A stretch of DNA of 64,000 nt, from contig OY986438.1 of NCBI GenBank assembly GCA_963920525.1, forward strand, positions 93,920,057 through 93,984,056, given 5' to 3'. The position numbers and the translations under genes are program-made. Below, one piece after another: positions 44,128 through 55,999 of the stretch. Below the pieces are notes generated by a model. That model saw nothing but the letters and a program-made list of their open reading frames with translations. It was not told the origin of the DNA and made no database searches. The number at the start of each line of letters is the position of its first letter. The stretch's first letter is position 1. The stretch comes from Dichetophora obliterata (lineage: Eukaryota; Arthropoda; Insecta; Diptera; Sciomyzidae).

Positions 44128-44948
44128 GTGCGATTCATGTCACTTCGTAATTGCTTCGTAAGCTCGTATTTCATAAAAACTTATGAAACGTCACTTTTTT
44201 TATATAAACTTCGAGTTACGAAGTCGTAACATTTTACGCACTGAATTTGTTCTCGGGTGTCATAAATAAGTCTGCGTAACCTGCACGCGGTCAAACTAAA
44301 AATGTCCACTGTTTTGTGTTTCTAATTCTTCAAAAAAATTTAAAAAAAAAATAAATTGCATGAATAGACTTTCACTTGACTTTGATCTTTCACGGAGAAT
44401 ACTCCGTTTTGTTTTGTGTATCCTTAGGCCTTTTCCACACTTGGTCAACGCAATTCCAACACAACTTCAACGCAACAGCGAAAAAGTTGAAAAGCAATGC
44501 AACTATAAACCGAATGCTTTCAGACTTGCTTCAAAAGTCGTGCAACATATTATAATTGTTATTATATAATAACTCATGTTTTTCGACTTCTTGCACTAAT
44601 TTAATATTTAACACTTGCTCATTCATCTTGCAAACTTTTTCTTCTTCTTTTAAATTCTATTACACGTCGCCGATGAAAATTGCGGAAAGCCGCGTTGCGT
44701 TGAACAGGTTGACAACGTGTCGAGAACTTGTTGCGTGCAAGTTGCTTAATCTGAAGATTCCGGTATAAATACACAGGCTAGCAACTTGAGTTGGAGTTGC
44801 GTTGACCAAGTGTGGAAAAGCCCTTACCCTCAAAATAGTGTTTACGAATAAAGTTACGAAAATTATTATAAGTGCGTTCATGTTAAAGAATGGTACGAAC
44901 ATTACGATACACGGTTTACGAAAACTTGCGAGGTGACATGAATCGCAC
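44128..44948. mobile_element. TIR element (8-bp duplication type) hosting a MITE
   Basis: Ends GTGCGATTCATGTCACTTCG and CGAGGTGACATGAATCGCAC are inverted with one mismatch. Flanks TATTATTA (44120-44127) and TATTATAA (44949-44956) match at 7 of 8 positions. Inner arms include ACGAAGTCGTAA-like repeats. No transposase frame is present. A second element occupies 44427-44823. Confidence 0.75.
44427..44823. mobile_element. PIF/Harbinger-like MITE, TTA target duplication
   Basis: Ends GGCCTTTTCCACACTTGGTC and GACCAAGTGTGGAAAAGCCC are inverted (one mismatch). TTA flanks both sides (44424-44426 and 44824-44826). A 3-bp TTA/TAA duplication with G-rich TIRs is the Harbinger pattern. At 397 bp it is non-autonomous. 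Confidence 0.8.
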
Positions 44949-45154
44949 TATTATAAAAGGTAGAATTGTTTTCGTCAATTGAAATTAATCCTGGTAATTT
45001 AAGTTCAAAATTTTATCCATTTGAAAATGTAAAAACTGATCTAGCTAAGGCTAAACAAGGTATATTTTTAGAAACCGAATGAAACTACAATTTAACATAA
45101 TATATATTGAACAAAAAATATTGTGAAATAAAAGGAATTATTATTTAACTTAAG

Positions 45155-45620
45155 ATAAACTCAACAAAATATATTTTGAAACAAAACAAAATTTATTTTG
45201 AATCAAAACAAAATTAAAATTTAGCCGGAGATAAACTCAACAAAATATATTTATAAACAAAACAAAATTTATTTTGAATCAAAACAAAATTAAAATTTAG
45301 CCGGAAATAAACTCAACAAATATATTTTGAAACAAAACAAAATTTATTTTGAATCAAAACAAAATTAAAATTGAGCCGGAGATAAACTCAACAAAATATA
45401 TTTTGAAACAAAACAAAATTTATTTTGAATCAAAACAAAATTAAAATTTAGCCGGAAATAAACTCAACAAATATATTTTGAAACAAAACAAAATTTATTT
45501 TGAATCAAAACAAAATTAAAATTATGCCGGAGATAAACTCAACAATATATATTTTGAAACAAAACAAAATTTATTTTGAATCAAAACAAAATTAAAATTT
45601 TGCCGGAGATAAACTCTACA
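45155..45620. repeat. 76-bp satellite array, six units
   Basis: The phrase ATAAACTCAACAAAATATAT recurs at 45155, 45231, 45307, 45382, 45458, 45533 and 45609 (75-76 bp period), with ACAAAACAAAATTTATTTTG and GCCGGAGAT in each unit. Units are nearly identical, suggesting recent expansion. Confidence 0.93.
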
Positions 45621-45784
45621 AAATAACACTACAACTTATACAATAGTAAAAAAATAAATTGACCAGGATATATATTTTGAAACATTACGGAATTATAATT
45701 CAGCTTAATATAAATTAGACAAAATAGGTTTTGAACCAATACTAAAATTAAATTTAACTTAAAATAAGCTAAACTAAATATATC

Positions 45785-46330
45785 CTGGAAATAAACCGAA
45801 AAAATAAATTGACTAGATTTTAATATTTCGATACTTACCTAAAAAAAATAACATACTGAATAGAATATTCAAGTTCAATATGCACTGCAAAAAAAAATAA
45901 CTTTGACTAGAATTTAATATTTTGATACTTACCTTAAAAAAAAAAAATAACATACTGAATAGAATATTGAAATTCAAATGCACTGCAAAAATAAATTGAT
46001 TAGATTTTAATATTTCGATACTTACCTTAAAAAAATAACATTCTGAAAAGAATATTAAACTTCAATATGCACTGAAAAAAATAACTTTGACTAGAATTTA
46101 ATATTTTGATACTTACCATAAAAAATAACATATTGAATAAAATATTGAAGTTCAATATGCACTGCAAAAAAATAAATTTGACCAGATTTTAATATTTTGA
46201 TACTTACCTTAAAAAAATAACATACTGAAAAGAATATTGAAGTTCAATATGCACTGCAAAAATAAATTGGCTAGATTTTAATATTTCTATATTTACCTGA
46301 AAAAATAACATTCTGAAAAGAATATCACCA
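45785..46330. repeat. About 90-bp satellite array, six units
   Basis: Units contain TTGACTAGATTTTAATATTT, CGATACTTACCT, AATAACATACTGAATAGAAT and GTTCAATATGCACTGCAAA, starting near 45805, 45902, 45993, 46088, 46178 and 46265. More divergent than the adjacent 76-bp array and of different sequence. Confidence 0.88.
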
Positions 46331-46334
46331 TTTT

Positions 46335-48240
46335 GATTAGATTACAATTATCTTAAACTTATCACTTGGAATTTTCAGTACTCGGAAGAAGAAAAAAATT
46401 TTTTGTTTGTATATTTATATTTCGATTTTGTTAATATATATAAATCCCGAGATATGGGCCACATGATAAATTTCCGTGTAATAAATTCTATTGGATGATG
46501 AAAGGTAAGGGCACTATGGACTGCTGCACTTAGGTGCACTTTTAGGGTTAATTAAAACATTTTGTTTTATTCATTACCAGGTTGGGCGGGTAGAGATGAT
46601 GAGGGAAATTAACACCTTCTTCCCTCATAAATCTCGGTGCATAGGGTCAATAGTTCGGTTCGCGTTTTCTCTTTCGGGTTTTTTTTTGTTTGTCCTCTCT
46701 CCCTTCCGTTTCCTGTTTCAGCCCATTTGAATTTTAATTCAAATGTTCCTTATCCGATTTCTTTTTTTTATTCGTCTGCATACAATCGACCTGTGCAGAT
46801 CGCATCCCACGACTTCCTGACGAAGCAACCCCGCGACCATTTTCCCTGAGCTAAGCTGAAGCATAGCTAGGTATGCAGGCGCCCGCTAAGTCAGGAAGTG
46901 TCTCGTCATCCGGCTTACGGATGTAACGACGCTACGAGGTGGATGTTCGGTCTTATCACACTTTCACAGTTGCTTATCAAGTTTTTGTGTTATTATCGAT
47001 AGCCACTGTTATTTGGTTTGGTTGCGGAACCTGTCAAAAGTCAGAAACTGCTAATTACTTGCTACAAGCTGGTGGCGTTGTGCAAAAGCGAGAAATGGAG
47101 GCAGCGTAAGTTTTTTGCAAATTTGTGTTATGTGGATTATTCATAGATTATTTATTTTCATACAAACATAAAAATTACAAACAAGCAACAGTTCGAGCGA
47201 TTGGCAGAGCTTATGCTGGAAAGCGGTATTGCCGTACAACGAACAGGCTATTTAAAATTTTTTATTTCGTCCAGTACATGACAAAACGCTTCTTTGCTTA
47301 ATCGGAAATAACTAAGAAACCTGTCAAATTTATTCAAATAAGCAAATTTTTATTCAATGTTTGTATTAACATTATTATATTACTTTGAGTTTGGGAGTTC
47401 CAAAGGGTTGGATTTGTCTCTGATTTTCCTTCTTATACGCAACACATCAACATCACTGCATCCTTTTCCGTCATCAAAATATAAATCATTACTTATATCC
47501 ATATTTATTTGTTTTCTTTCTATAAGTGGCTTCTTCCAATTTTAAACTTATTGAATATATAAAATTTTTAACATGAGCTGCTCTCTTTTTGACAGCTCGT
47601 TATTGTTTTCTTTGGCAACTCGCTGAAAATAGCAACTTGAAATTGGTTGTGATACGAAATACCAGATGACAGTTCGGTTGCTTGAATGTTGGGTTGCTTA
47701 TTTGGCTACGCAACTCTGTTTGGTTGCCCTACGCAATAGGCCAATTTATTTCGCACTAAACGACGCGACGCAATGGATACGAAAAAAATAAAATGGCGTT
47801 GTTATTTTTTCTGTATCTGTTTCAACTTAAAATTAAGAATGCATTTTTGTTTTGAAAATGAACAATTTCAAAATGAAAACGATAAATCAAAAATTACCAT
47901 TTTTAAATTGAAAACGGTAACACTTGATTTTAAAATGTAACTTTTCGTTTAGTGTATGTGCTCTTTCTCTGAGGAGTGCCCTGCTCGCAACAAATAAACG
48001 AAAACGCCTATTATTATTCATCAGAGATAAACAGATGGGGAACCCCGTTGGAGAGGGATAGCATTATGTTCGGTTTTACGTTAAATTGGCTCCCATACTA
48101 ACACAAATCAGTTATATGTGGCCGTAAAATCAACGGAAAACAACTCTGGTTTATGGTAGATTGAAGAATTTCACTAGTTACGTTTGAGGTCCGATAACTG
48201 TAAAACTGCATATTATTGGAAAAAAATGGGAAACACGGGG
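46335..48240. other. No gene seen, apart from a possible SANT-like scrap
   Basis: The 46560-46960 part is less AT-rich, without recognisable coding. At 47184-47258 the plus frame reads QQFERLAELMLESGIAVQR, faintly like the first helix of a Myb/SANT-like domain, but it is too short to call. Confidence 0.3.
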
Positions 48241-48241
48241 A

Positions 48242-48574
48242 TTACACGTTAACGTTTTGCCTTTCAAGTTTCAATACACTCTCACTTTTAAAAATTGACT
48301 ACCAGCTTGCTTTAAAGTTTTCCTTTAAAGTTGTGTGGCAACTTGATGGTCAAGTTTTGAACAGCATTTAGAAATATTCTGCCCTAAATTAAGTGATGGA
48401 GAAAATTAATAAAAATAATTATATTTTTGTTGTTTCCTTGACGACGGCATCTTGAAAATAAAATTGACTATCAAGTTGCGTGCAGCTTAGGTCATAGCTG
48501 ACAATTCAAATGAATTTTGACAAGCTGTATATGTGATCACTGATCAACTTGAAGGCAAAAACTTGAACGTGTAA
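48242..48574. mobile_element. MITE-like TIR element, 333 bp
   Basis: Ends TTACACGTTAACGTTTTGCC and GGCAAAAACTTGAACGTGTAA are inverted, and inner ACTTGATGGTCAAGTT and ATCAAGTTGC repeat similar words. No target duplication is visible. Confidence 0.6.
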
Positions 48575-48579
48575 CCAGA

Positions 48580-49270
48580 GATAAAGAGATAGGAAACTTA
48601 AATTTTGTGACGTCAAAACATATGATTTAATTTTGTTTTATGTACTTTGGTTAGATTGTGTACGTGAGTTCACCTCAGATCAGTGTTGCCGCGACGATTC
48701 TAAAAAAAGTATCTATGAAAAGGTCACAAATGTATCCACTTCAGAAAAAAAGTATTCTCATATTAATGTAATGAAACCCAATTTTTTAAGCTTAAATAAC
48801 AATTTTATTTATTTAATTTGAAGACTAACAAATAGCTTTGTAAAAATTTAATAGTAAGAAACAAAACATAATGCTTGAATTTATTATTATTTATTATTAA
48901 TGTATGTAAGTAAGTACACTAAGAACTAAGTTCTTTTAAGGTGCAAAGTAGGATAAATTTTACATATTGAATACATAAACTATAAATATTAATAATCATA
49001 TAACAAAAATTCAAACGAAGATACAAAATCATATTGTTTAAAACAAGTTGATTTCAAGATTTCACATATTGAATACAAGAGATATCATTATTTAACAAAT
49101 GTTATATTAAATTAAGGTAATCAAAATTAAAAAGAAGATTAAAAAAATCATATTATTTAAAGCTATTAGGAATGAGTTGAGCTCAAAAAATAATTAAGCG
49201 AAAGTAAAGAAAGAAAGGTATATATTAGATAAAAGAAAAAAGAACTGTTTACTTTAATCGACTACGAAAA
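48580..49270. other. No gene seen
   Basis: AT-rich flank of the LINE relic; probably contains its 3' UTR, but no poly(A) end could be fixed. Confidence 0.35.
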
Positions 49271-49682
49271 TTTTCATTAGGAGTAATGTTTAGAAATGGC
49301 CTGTTTGCAGCTTGCCTCTCCGACTGTTGATTTGAGATTGGTTGGTAGTGCATTCCATAATCTGATGGCGTTAATAAAAAATAATCGTGTTGAGTTCAGG
49401 AAGTTGAAATTAGGTACTATAAGCATTTGACTTCTTTGCGACTGGCCAAATTGCAATTTTTCATAAAGATATGTTGGCGTCTTATTCTTTATGAGTTTGT
49501 GAAGAAATATGCAACTCCGCGCATTTAGATAATTCAATATATCGCAGCCAAGTATACTGTTTTTAATCTCTGCCGAGTGATCAAACTTGCGTAAGCCATA
49601 TACACATCTTGTCGCATGATTAAATGCAATTTGCAATTTGAGTTGAGAGCTCGAATCAAGCTTACTGTATACAACTTCAGAG

Positions 49683-50340
49683 CAGAGACCGTACTGAGTA
49701 TGCATTTTATAATAAAAAGCAAAAAATAATAATTATCTTGTGACTTTTAAAATTTTGAGCAAAAAATAATAATTATTTCTGCTTTTTATTTTTTTTAGGC
49801 AAAAATAGACATCAAAATTTGCCCGATATTTTTTTGGTCACAAAACAACTGGTAAGCTTTGATTTTTATTTTTTTAAGCAAAAATAAAAATCAAAATTCG
49901 CCCGATATTTTTTTGGTCACAAAATAACTGGTATGTTTTGATTTTTATTTTTTAAAGCAAAAATAAAAAGTAAAGTTTGCCCGATATTTTTTTTGTCACA
50001 AAATAACTGGTATGTTTTGATTTTTATTTTTTAAAGCAAAAATAAAAAGTAAAGTTTGCCCGATATTTTTTTTGTCACAAAATAGCTGGTGTGTTTGTCT
50101 AACATTTGTCCAACATATTTTGGAGCACAAAATAACTTGTAAACATTGATTTAAAATTTTTTTATTAAAAAATTAAAAGCAAAATCAGTATTTCAGTTTA
50201 CGTTTGAAAAATGTATATTAAGGGATTTATGTCATCTCGTAAGTGCTTCATAAGAGGCCGTTCAAGTATTATGTAAGCAGGTTCTTTGTAGTTTTAAGCC
50301 CCTCTAAATATTTAAAAATAATTATTATTTACAGTCTCTG
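49683..50340. mobile_element. hAT-like non-autonomous element in LINE, 8-bp duplication
   Basis: Ends CAGAGACCGTA and TACAGTCTCTG are inverted with one mismatch. CTTCAGAG flanks both sides exactly (49675-49682 and 50341-50348). Inside are a hairpin (AAAAAGCAAAAAATAATAAT with inverted partner) and a four-unit array of 79 bp. The CAGAG terminus plus 8-bp duplication supports hAT. Confidence 0.88.
49790..50098. repeat. 79-bp tandem array, four units, inside hAT-like element
   Basis: GCCCGATATTTTTTTGGTCA starts at 49821, 49900, 49979 and 50058, an exact 79-bp period. AACTGGTATGTTTTGATTTT and AAGCAAAAATAAAAA occur between copies. Confidence 0.93.
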
Positions 50341-51564
50341 CTTCAGAGTAAGTGATCACCGGTAGAATAAGTTGAATTACTAATTAACGTCTAGTAGAAA
50401 GTGGTATAAACAGACCCGACACTTGTAGATTACGTAGGATGAAATATATTTTCCGGATTAATATGGACAGTACACGTCAAATAACAATTGATGCTGAAAC
50501 CTAAACTTTTCACATTAGTAACAAGAGGAAATCTCGTGCCATTAAGACATAAATCTGGAATATCCTCAAAAATAATTCTGTTTTTGGATACCGGCAATAT
50601 AAAAGTCTTCTGAGCATTTAACTGAAGTTTGTTTTTATTGGCCCATTGACAAATAGAATTTAAATCTTCATTCAATTTGAACACTAAATCTTCCAATAAA
50701 TTTTCTCTACCCGTTAAATAAACTTGAACGTCATCGGCATAAGCATGCACTGGCGAGTAATTGCAGCAATCAAAAATGTCATTAACAAATACACAAAATA
50801 GCAGTGGACCCAGAACCGAACCCTGGGGCACACCACTACTTATAATCTTACGCTGCGAAAAGTTATTTCCAACTTTTACCCTTTGCACTCTATCTTTAAG
50901 GTAACTATTAATAAGATTTATTGCGTTTTGACAAAACCGTAAAAGTATTTAAGTTTTTGACAGAGTAGAGTATGACTGACAGTGTCAAATGCTTTTGAAA
51001 AATCAAGTTAGCAAAGTAGCGTTATTTTTCCTTCGTCATAAGATCCTCTTATATCAACCTTTCAAGTAGCACTTGTACAACTATGTACAACTTATACAAC
51101 ACGACTGACTGGAGCGACCTGACTGGAGCGGGGACAAAAGCTGCTTAGATGTTAAATATGTAGTAATTTGATCAGCCATAAGGGCTTCACAAACCTAAGA
51201 AAAACACGACAGAATGCTTACAGGCCTAAAGTCCTCGGTCTCACTAGCTGTAGTTTTTTTACCAATTGGCATTACTAAGGCATTTTTCCATGATGCAGGA
51301 AATGAAGATGTTGTAAAGCAGTGGTTAATTATCTGTGTTAAAGAACTAAGGATATGTGCTAATATGATTTTTATGAATTTTATATTTATACCGTCTTCAC
51401 CAACAGCATTGGACTTAATGCTCATTACTTTCTTTGCCACCTGATCCTCAGTGACCGTTGAAAACTGAAACGTTGGCTGAAAATGAAGGTCTGAAGATTC
51501 AAAGGAGGAATATTTTAAGTATTGCGGATCTATTTTTTTAAAAGTTAAAATAATGAACAACGAT

Positions 51565-54500
51565 ATTTAAACATTAAAAGTAAATTGTAACACTCATAAA
51601 ACAGTTTTGATTGTGTTCAAAATGGTGCTCAATGAGAGCCTTTCAAAGAAAGAGCATCGGCGCTGTTGTTGATATTTACTCTTCTATTAATTTTAAAAAT
51701 TAAAACCAAGACTATAATAAATTACTATGAGTTCAGCTATAGCCGGGTCTGAAAAAATACTGAAAATTGGCATAATGACGTGCTTTTGAAATTTAAGTTT
51801 TAAAAACAGGGTTTTTTGCCGGTTATTTAGTGTAAATATACGATTATTTGAAATTTTGATAGCCTAAGCCACTGATGTGAATAATATATTAAAATTTCAA
51901 ACGATTCGGCTGAATAGTTTTTGTTTTCGCTACAACACATTGCAGAAAAAAGTAGTTTTGAGATAAATGAGTATAAGTATGAGTAATTAGGAGTATAACT
52001 ACTTATGAGTATAAGTAGAGTGAGTATGGTATTTGTGCTGTGCGCTCGATGCTAAAACGGCTGTAGAAGCGGAGATAAAGTCAGTATCTTTACAAAAATT
52101 TAACAGCAGATTCTCAAAAAACTATATTTTTGAAATATAAAAAAAAAGATTAAGAAGAAAAAGAAGACAAAAACCATAGCTGTTAAATTGCGATTATGAT
52201 TGGTAACAAATAGATTATATTTTAAAATTAAAAAATAATTACGACTACTTGGAATTACGAAAATAATCGAAAAGAATCAAAAGTTATCAAGAAAAATTTA
52301 TCCGAATAATTTTAGAAATTATTTTTGATTCTGTTTGAGGTCGACGCGCATCGCTTCAACGGTGAGGTTGTGAAGTGCGACCAGTCATTTTCGACTGTAA
52401 TAGCCCATACGCTGATACTGCTTTTCCAGTTAACACAGTAATACGAACAACCGTTATATGAAAACTTAATAAGCTTAATTAACAGAAGTGTTGGAACCTA
52501 CAGTACGAACTTTGGGCTTATGGTTCCTTTTTTGCAACCGCTACTAATGCTATATATGGCTTGTATAGCATTTATTTATAAAAAGAAGAATACTTAACGA
52601 CACCATAAAAGAGTTGAAGTGAAAGGAACAGCTGAATTTTATTAGTGATTATCGTGACTATAATATTAATGATTTAATATTTTATTTTTTTAGTGTTTTT
52701 GTATTTTTATAATTTTATATGTGAACATAAAATGTACATTTGCTGTAATTTATCAAAATGTATGCATTTATTTATCTATATTTCCCATTTACACTCGGGG
52801 CTATTGTATATATGAAAGTAACACGTCATTGTGTATAGTATTTTTAGTGCTTGTATGTGACTCGCCATGTACAAGCTTTCGTTGTCTCTTTCATCCAAAT
52901 TTTTTTAGGACAATCGTCAAAAGCAAATGTTAAAATACTCTTTGAGCAGGAGTAAATTATTCTGTAATAATATTCAAAACAAAGTGATTGCCAAAATTTT
53001 AGCTTAATTTAGTTTGTACCTATCAAATTTTGCTTAACTCCATGCTTATGTTCCGAAAAAGGCATTTTAATTGAATTGTGGGCGTTAAAAAAGGGGGCGT
53101 GGAAATCCATTTTTAGTACAGTTTCCGACAATAAAATAAAAAAATAAATTATTAAGCTTTAGTCTTATACGACCAAAACTGTCCCAAATATATAGTTTTT
53201 ATTGATTTGTGGGCGGTGGAAGAGGGGTGTGGCAAAAGTTTTGTCTTTTAAAAACCTTGTCCTTATAATTACAAACACAACAAAAAAATTCCGAAGCAAA
53301 TCGAACTCTTCGTTCCACTCAAAAAAATACTGTATTAAAATTTACTTCACAATGTGTATTTACTTCACATTGTGTATATATAGTTTTATTTATTTTTAAA
53401 TACATATGAAGTTATTCAATATATTTTTACCGAATTTACATTTAAATAATTAATACTACACGAAGTAGTTGCATGTAGTAAGAAGTTGTTCACATACATT
53501 TATTTAAATAAAGAATATCTACATTAAAATAAACTGCATGATATGTATTTGATAGCAATTGTATTTATTTCAACTAAAATAATTATGAAAAGTTCGTGAT
53601 GAAGAACTGTGGTAAGTATACTTTTTAAAATGTATTTATTTACTTTATATAAATATAAAGTAAATTTATAATACTTTAATTTTTTATAATAAAAGCAATT
53701 GTACTATGGCAGAAAACGTTTTGCAATTTTTTTAATTAATAAATGAAAAAGCATTTAATTTCAATGTAAATGTATTTATTTTGTGTAGTTAAAAAATATG
53801 TAGTAAAAGTAAATAATTGAAATAAGTAAAAATAATTACATTTTTATTTGGACGGTGAGTTAGTAATTTACATTTGTTTTAAATACATTTTTATTTATTT
53901 TTACTACAGGATTTTTTGGGTGTAGATTACGATTATAAACAGAAAAGAATTGTACTTAATCAATTATTTCACATTTTTTAAAAAATAATCAAATTGCTAA
54001 TGAATTCGATTAGTTATAATTATTTTACAGCTATTGTAATATAAATCAGCTAATTGTAATATAAATTAAATGGGTTGCTATTGCCCTTTTTTATATTAAA
54101 TTGAAAAATTAAAAATTATTCGTTTTTACGTATTTTGTAAAACAATATACTTTTACCTATTCCCAAAAATAAAATTTACTAGTCTTATCGTTTATAGTAA
54201 GCTTTAAATTAGAAAAAAATTCATTCAGCATCAGCTGTGCTATGAGGCAGACTTAATATATTTATCACAATATCTGAAAGTTCTTTGTAAAGAGGTTGCG
54301 TTAATGCGTTTTTTGATAAGAAAGTACTGTCCAAAAATACCTCAATGTCATCATTTTTCTTAACGTTTTTGTCGAATTTAAAGATACGCCTACTTTTTTA
54401 TATTTTTGAAAAAGTATCCATAAATTTTTCCTAACGGCAACTCTGCTTGGACTTATTCTTATGGTGTAATTAGGGTGTGTGTAAATCGGAAACTTTTCAG

Positions 54501-54695
54501 TCGGATGATCAAATTTGCCCCGCAGGGACTTATACAAATTTTGACAATCGAAAGCGAATTTTTGACACACTTAAAAATAAAGAAAAAAAAAACAACACAT
54601 TAATTTCTGTGACATATTTAATTCGAGTGCTTGCAACTTATTTCGTAAATTTGTAATATTGTAAACTTAAAAAACTTAAAAAATAACAAAATAAT
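51565..54695. other. No gene seen
   Basis: Long AT-rich intergenic stretch. Phrases like GTGGGCGTTAAAAAAGGGGGCGTGG (53079) and GTGGGCGGTGGAAGAGGGGTG (53210) are common dispersed dipteran words. 53320-53900 is rich in TGTATTTATTT. No supported exon. Confidence 0.45.
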
Positions 54696-54707
54696 AAAAA
54701 TAAAACG

Positions 54708-54891
54708 AAAGTGCTTGAGTTTATGTGTGCGTGTGTGTGGGCCAACGATCTCCCGGTGCATCAGCAAGTGCAGCAAAGTTAATTTGGCTTTCTTTGTGGC
54801 GAACGTCCTCCAAGTGCCACCACCACCAGCACAACTTAGAATTGCTCGAATTGTAGAAAATGGGGAATCAGAAAGCGACGCCACTGAATAA
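54708..54891 (+). other. GC-richer open segment, possible exon (unrecognised)
   Basis: Within an AT-rich region the plus strand holds an open frame reading GPTISRCISKCSKVNLAFFV, then VPPPPAQLRIARIVENG and ESESDATE before TAA at about 54889-54891. It has no in-frame ATG and no strong acceptor. The minus strand is also open over it. I do not recognise a family. Codon-like composition is the only support. Confidence 0.2.
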
Positions 54892-55720
54892 GTTTTTACA
54901 TTTAAACATTTAAAAAATAGAAATTTAATATTTACCTGTGTAAATAATTTTTCTTTTATACATATTTGATTTTTTTTTAGATTGTACTTCTTTCTTGTAA
55001 TGCTTTTTATTTGATGTACTTCTATTGTACTGCTTTCTAATTTTCTAATTTCGAAATGAGGTTTTGAATTAATTTTTGCACTGAAAATGTTGGTCACATT
55101 AAGTATACCAAGAGATTTATTAATTTTCAACCAAATGGGAAAAATCTTAAAATTCGATATATATTTGATAATCTTTTTTTTCGATTCGTCCGGAGGTATG
55201 TATGAAATCTTCCTATACGCATGCACAATTCCGCCCTATACGCATGCATAATTTACATTCTAGATCCTGCCCGGATCAGCCGGGACAGACAGAATGCACC
55301 TACGTACTAAAACATACCCCCTATTGGCAATTAGGATTTTTCACAAAGCACATTAATTGGCTTTTCAGCGGAATTTAAAAATTGAATATATATAAAACGC
55401 GAATTTATGTATATTTGATTCTATATAAATAAGCAACAAATCAAAATTAATTGGATATGCTTTTGGGCCAACGCAGGCATAAACTTGTGTGAAAAAGATA
55501 TATACTCTGGCACACCAATCTAGGTGATAGTGTGACTTCAGTATAATTTCAAATCGGGAAGCCACGTGATTAAAAAGAAAGTTTTGAAAAACGATTCATA
55601 TTTGATGGTGCTTATTTTATAAAACATAATATTGAGACAAAAAGGAGAAACAAAACAATCTCAATTACCGATAATACATTGTAATAAAACTGCGTTAGGT
55701 ATAATAGGATGAAGTTAAAT
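54892..55720. other. No gene seen
   Basis: AT-rich DNA. A long minus-strand open frame reaches into this stretch (to 55226) but is Lys/Ile/Asn-rich, with no recognisable motif. Confidence 0.4.
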
Positions 55721-55999
55721 TGATTTAATTATTTAAATGTAATATAACTTTCCGTTTTAAGACGTCTACCGAATCAGAAAAATTAATCATGTTGAAGTTA
55801 TTATTGAAATCACTGCGTATACATCGTAAAGGTTCACGAAGAGCGTAATTAGAATTGCACTGTCTCAACTTGAAAAAGAGAAAATGTCTAGTTCCTCTCC
55901 TTGGGATGTTAAAATTTAGAGCTGAGATGAGATATTCCGAATTAATCCCGCCACGAAGTAATTTATACAGAAACATGACATTAAGCATCATTCTTCTTA

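Larger units (their letters stand above)
49277..51560 (-). pseudogene. Jockey-type LINE ORF2 relic, split by a hAT-like element
   Basis: Minus-strand RT motifs in order: SSFPASWKNALVMPIGKK, LDFSKAFDTVSH, SSGVPQGSVLGPLLFCVF, VHAYADDVQVYLTG, LNAQKTFILP and a C-terminal region with RCVYGLRKFDHSAE and FINAIRLWNALP to 49277. Frame changes occur near 50440 and 51000. The element at 49683-50340 splits the C-terminal part. Removing it with one copy of CTTCAGAG gives a continuous frame (PVITYSE joined to VVYSKL). Endonuclease and ORF1 are absent. Confidence 0.83.

Noticed and set aside
43738..44229. A Thr/Pro-rich secreted or mucin-like protein
   Set aside because: It coincides with a DNA minisatellite, lacks a signal peptide, and its end falls in the TIR of an adjacent mobile element.
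49277..49705. A protein starting MHTQYGLC
   Set aside because: The apparent start lies in the terminal repeat of a hAT-like insertion; the real upstream sequence of this LINE frame is at 50341 and beyond.
54618..55226. A 202-codon minus-strand open frame as a gene
   Set aside because: Composition is Lys/Ile/Asn-rich as expected from AT-rich DNA, with no recognisable domain or conserved motif.
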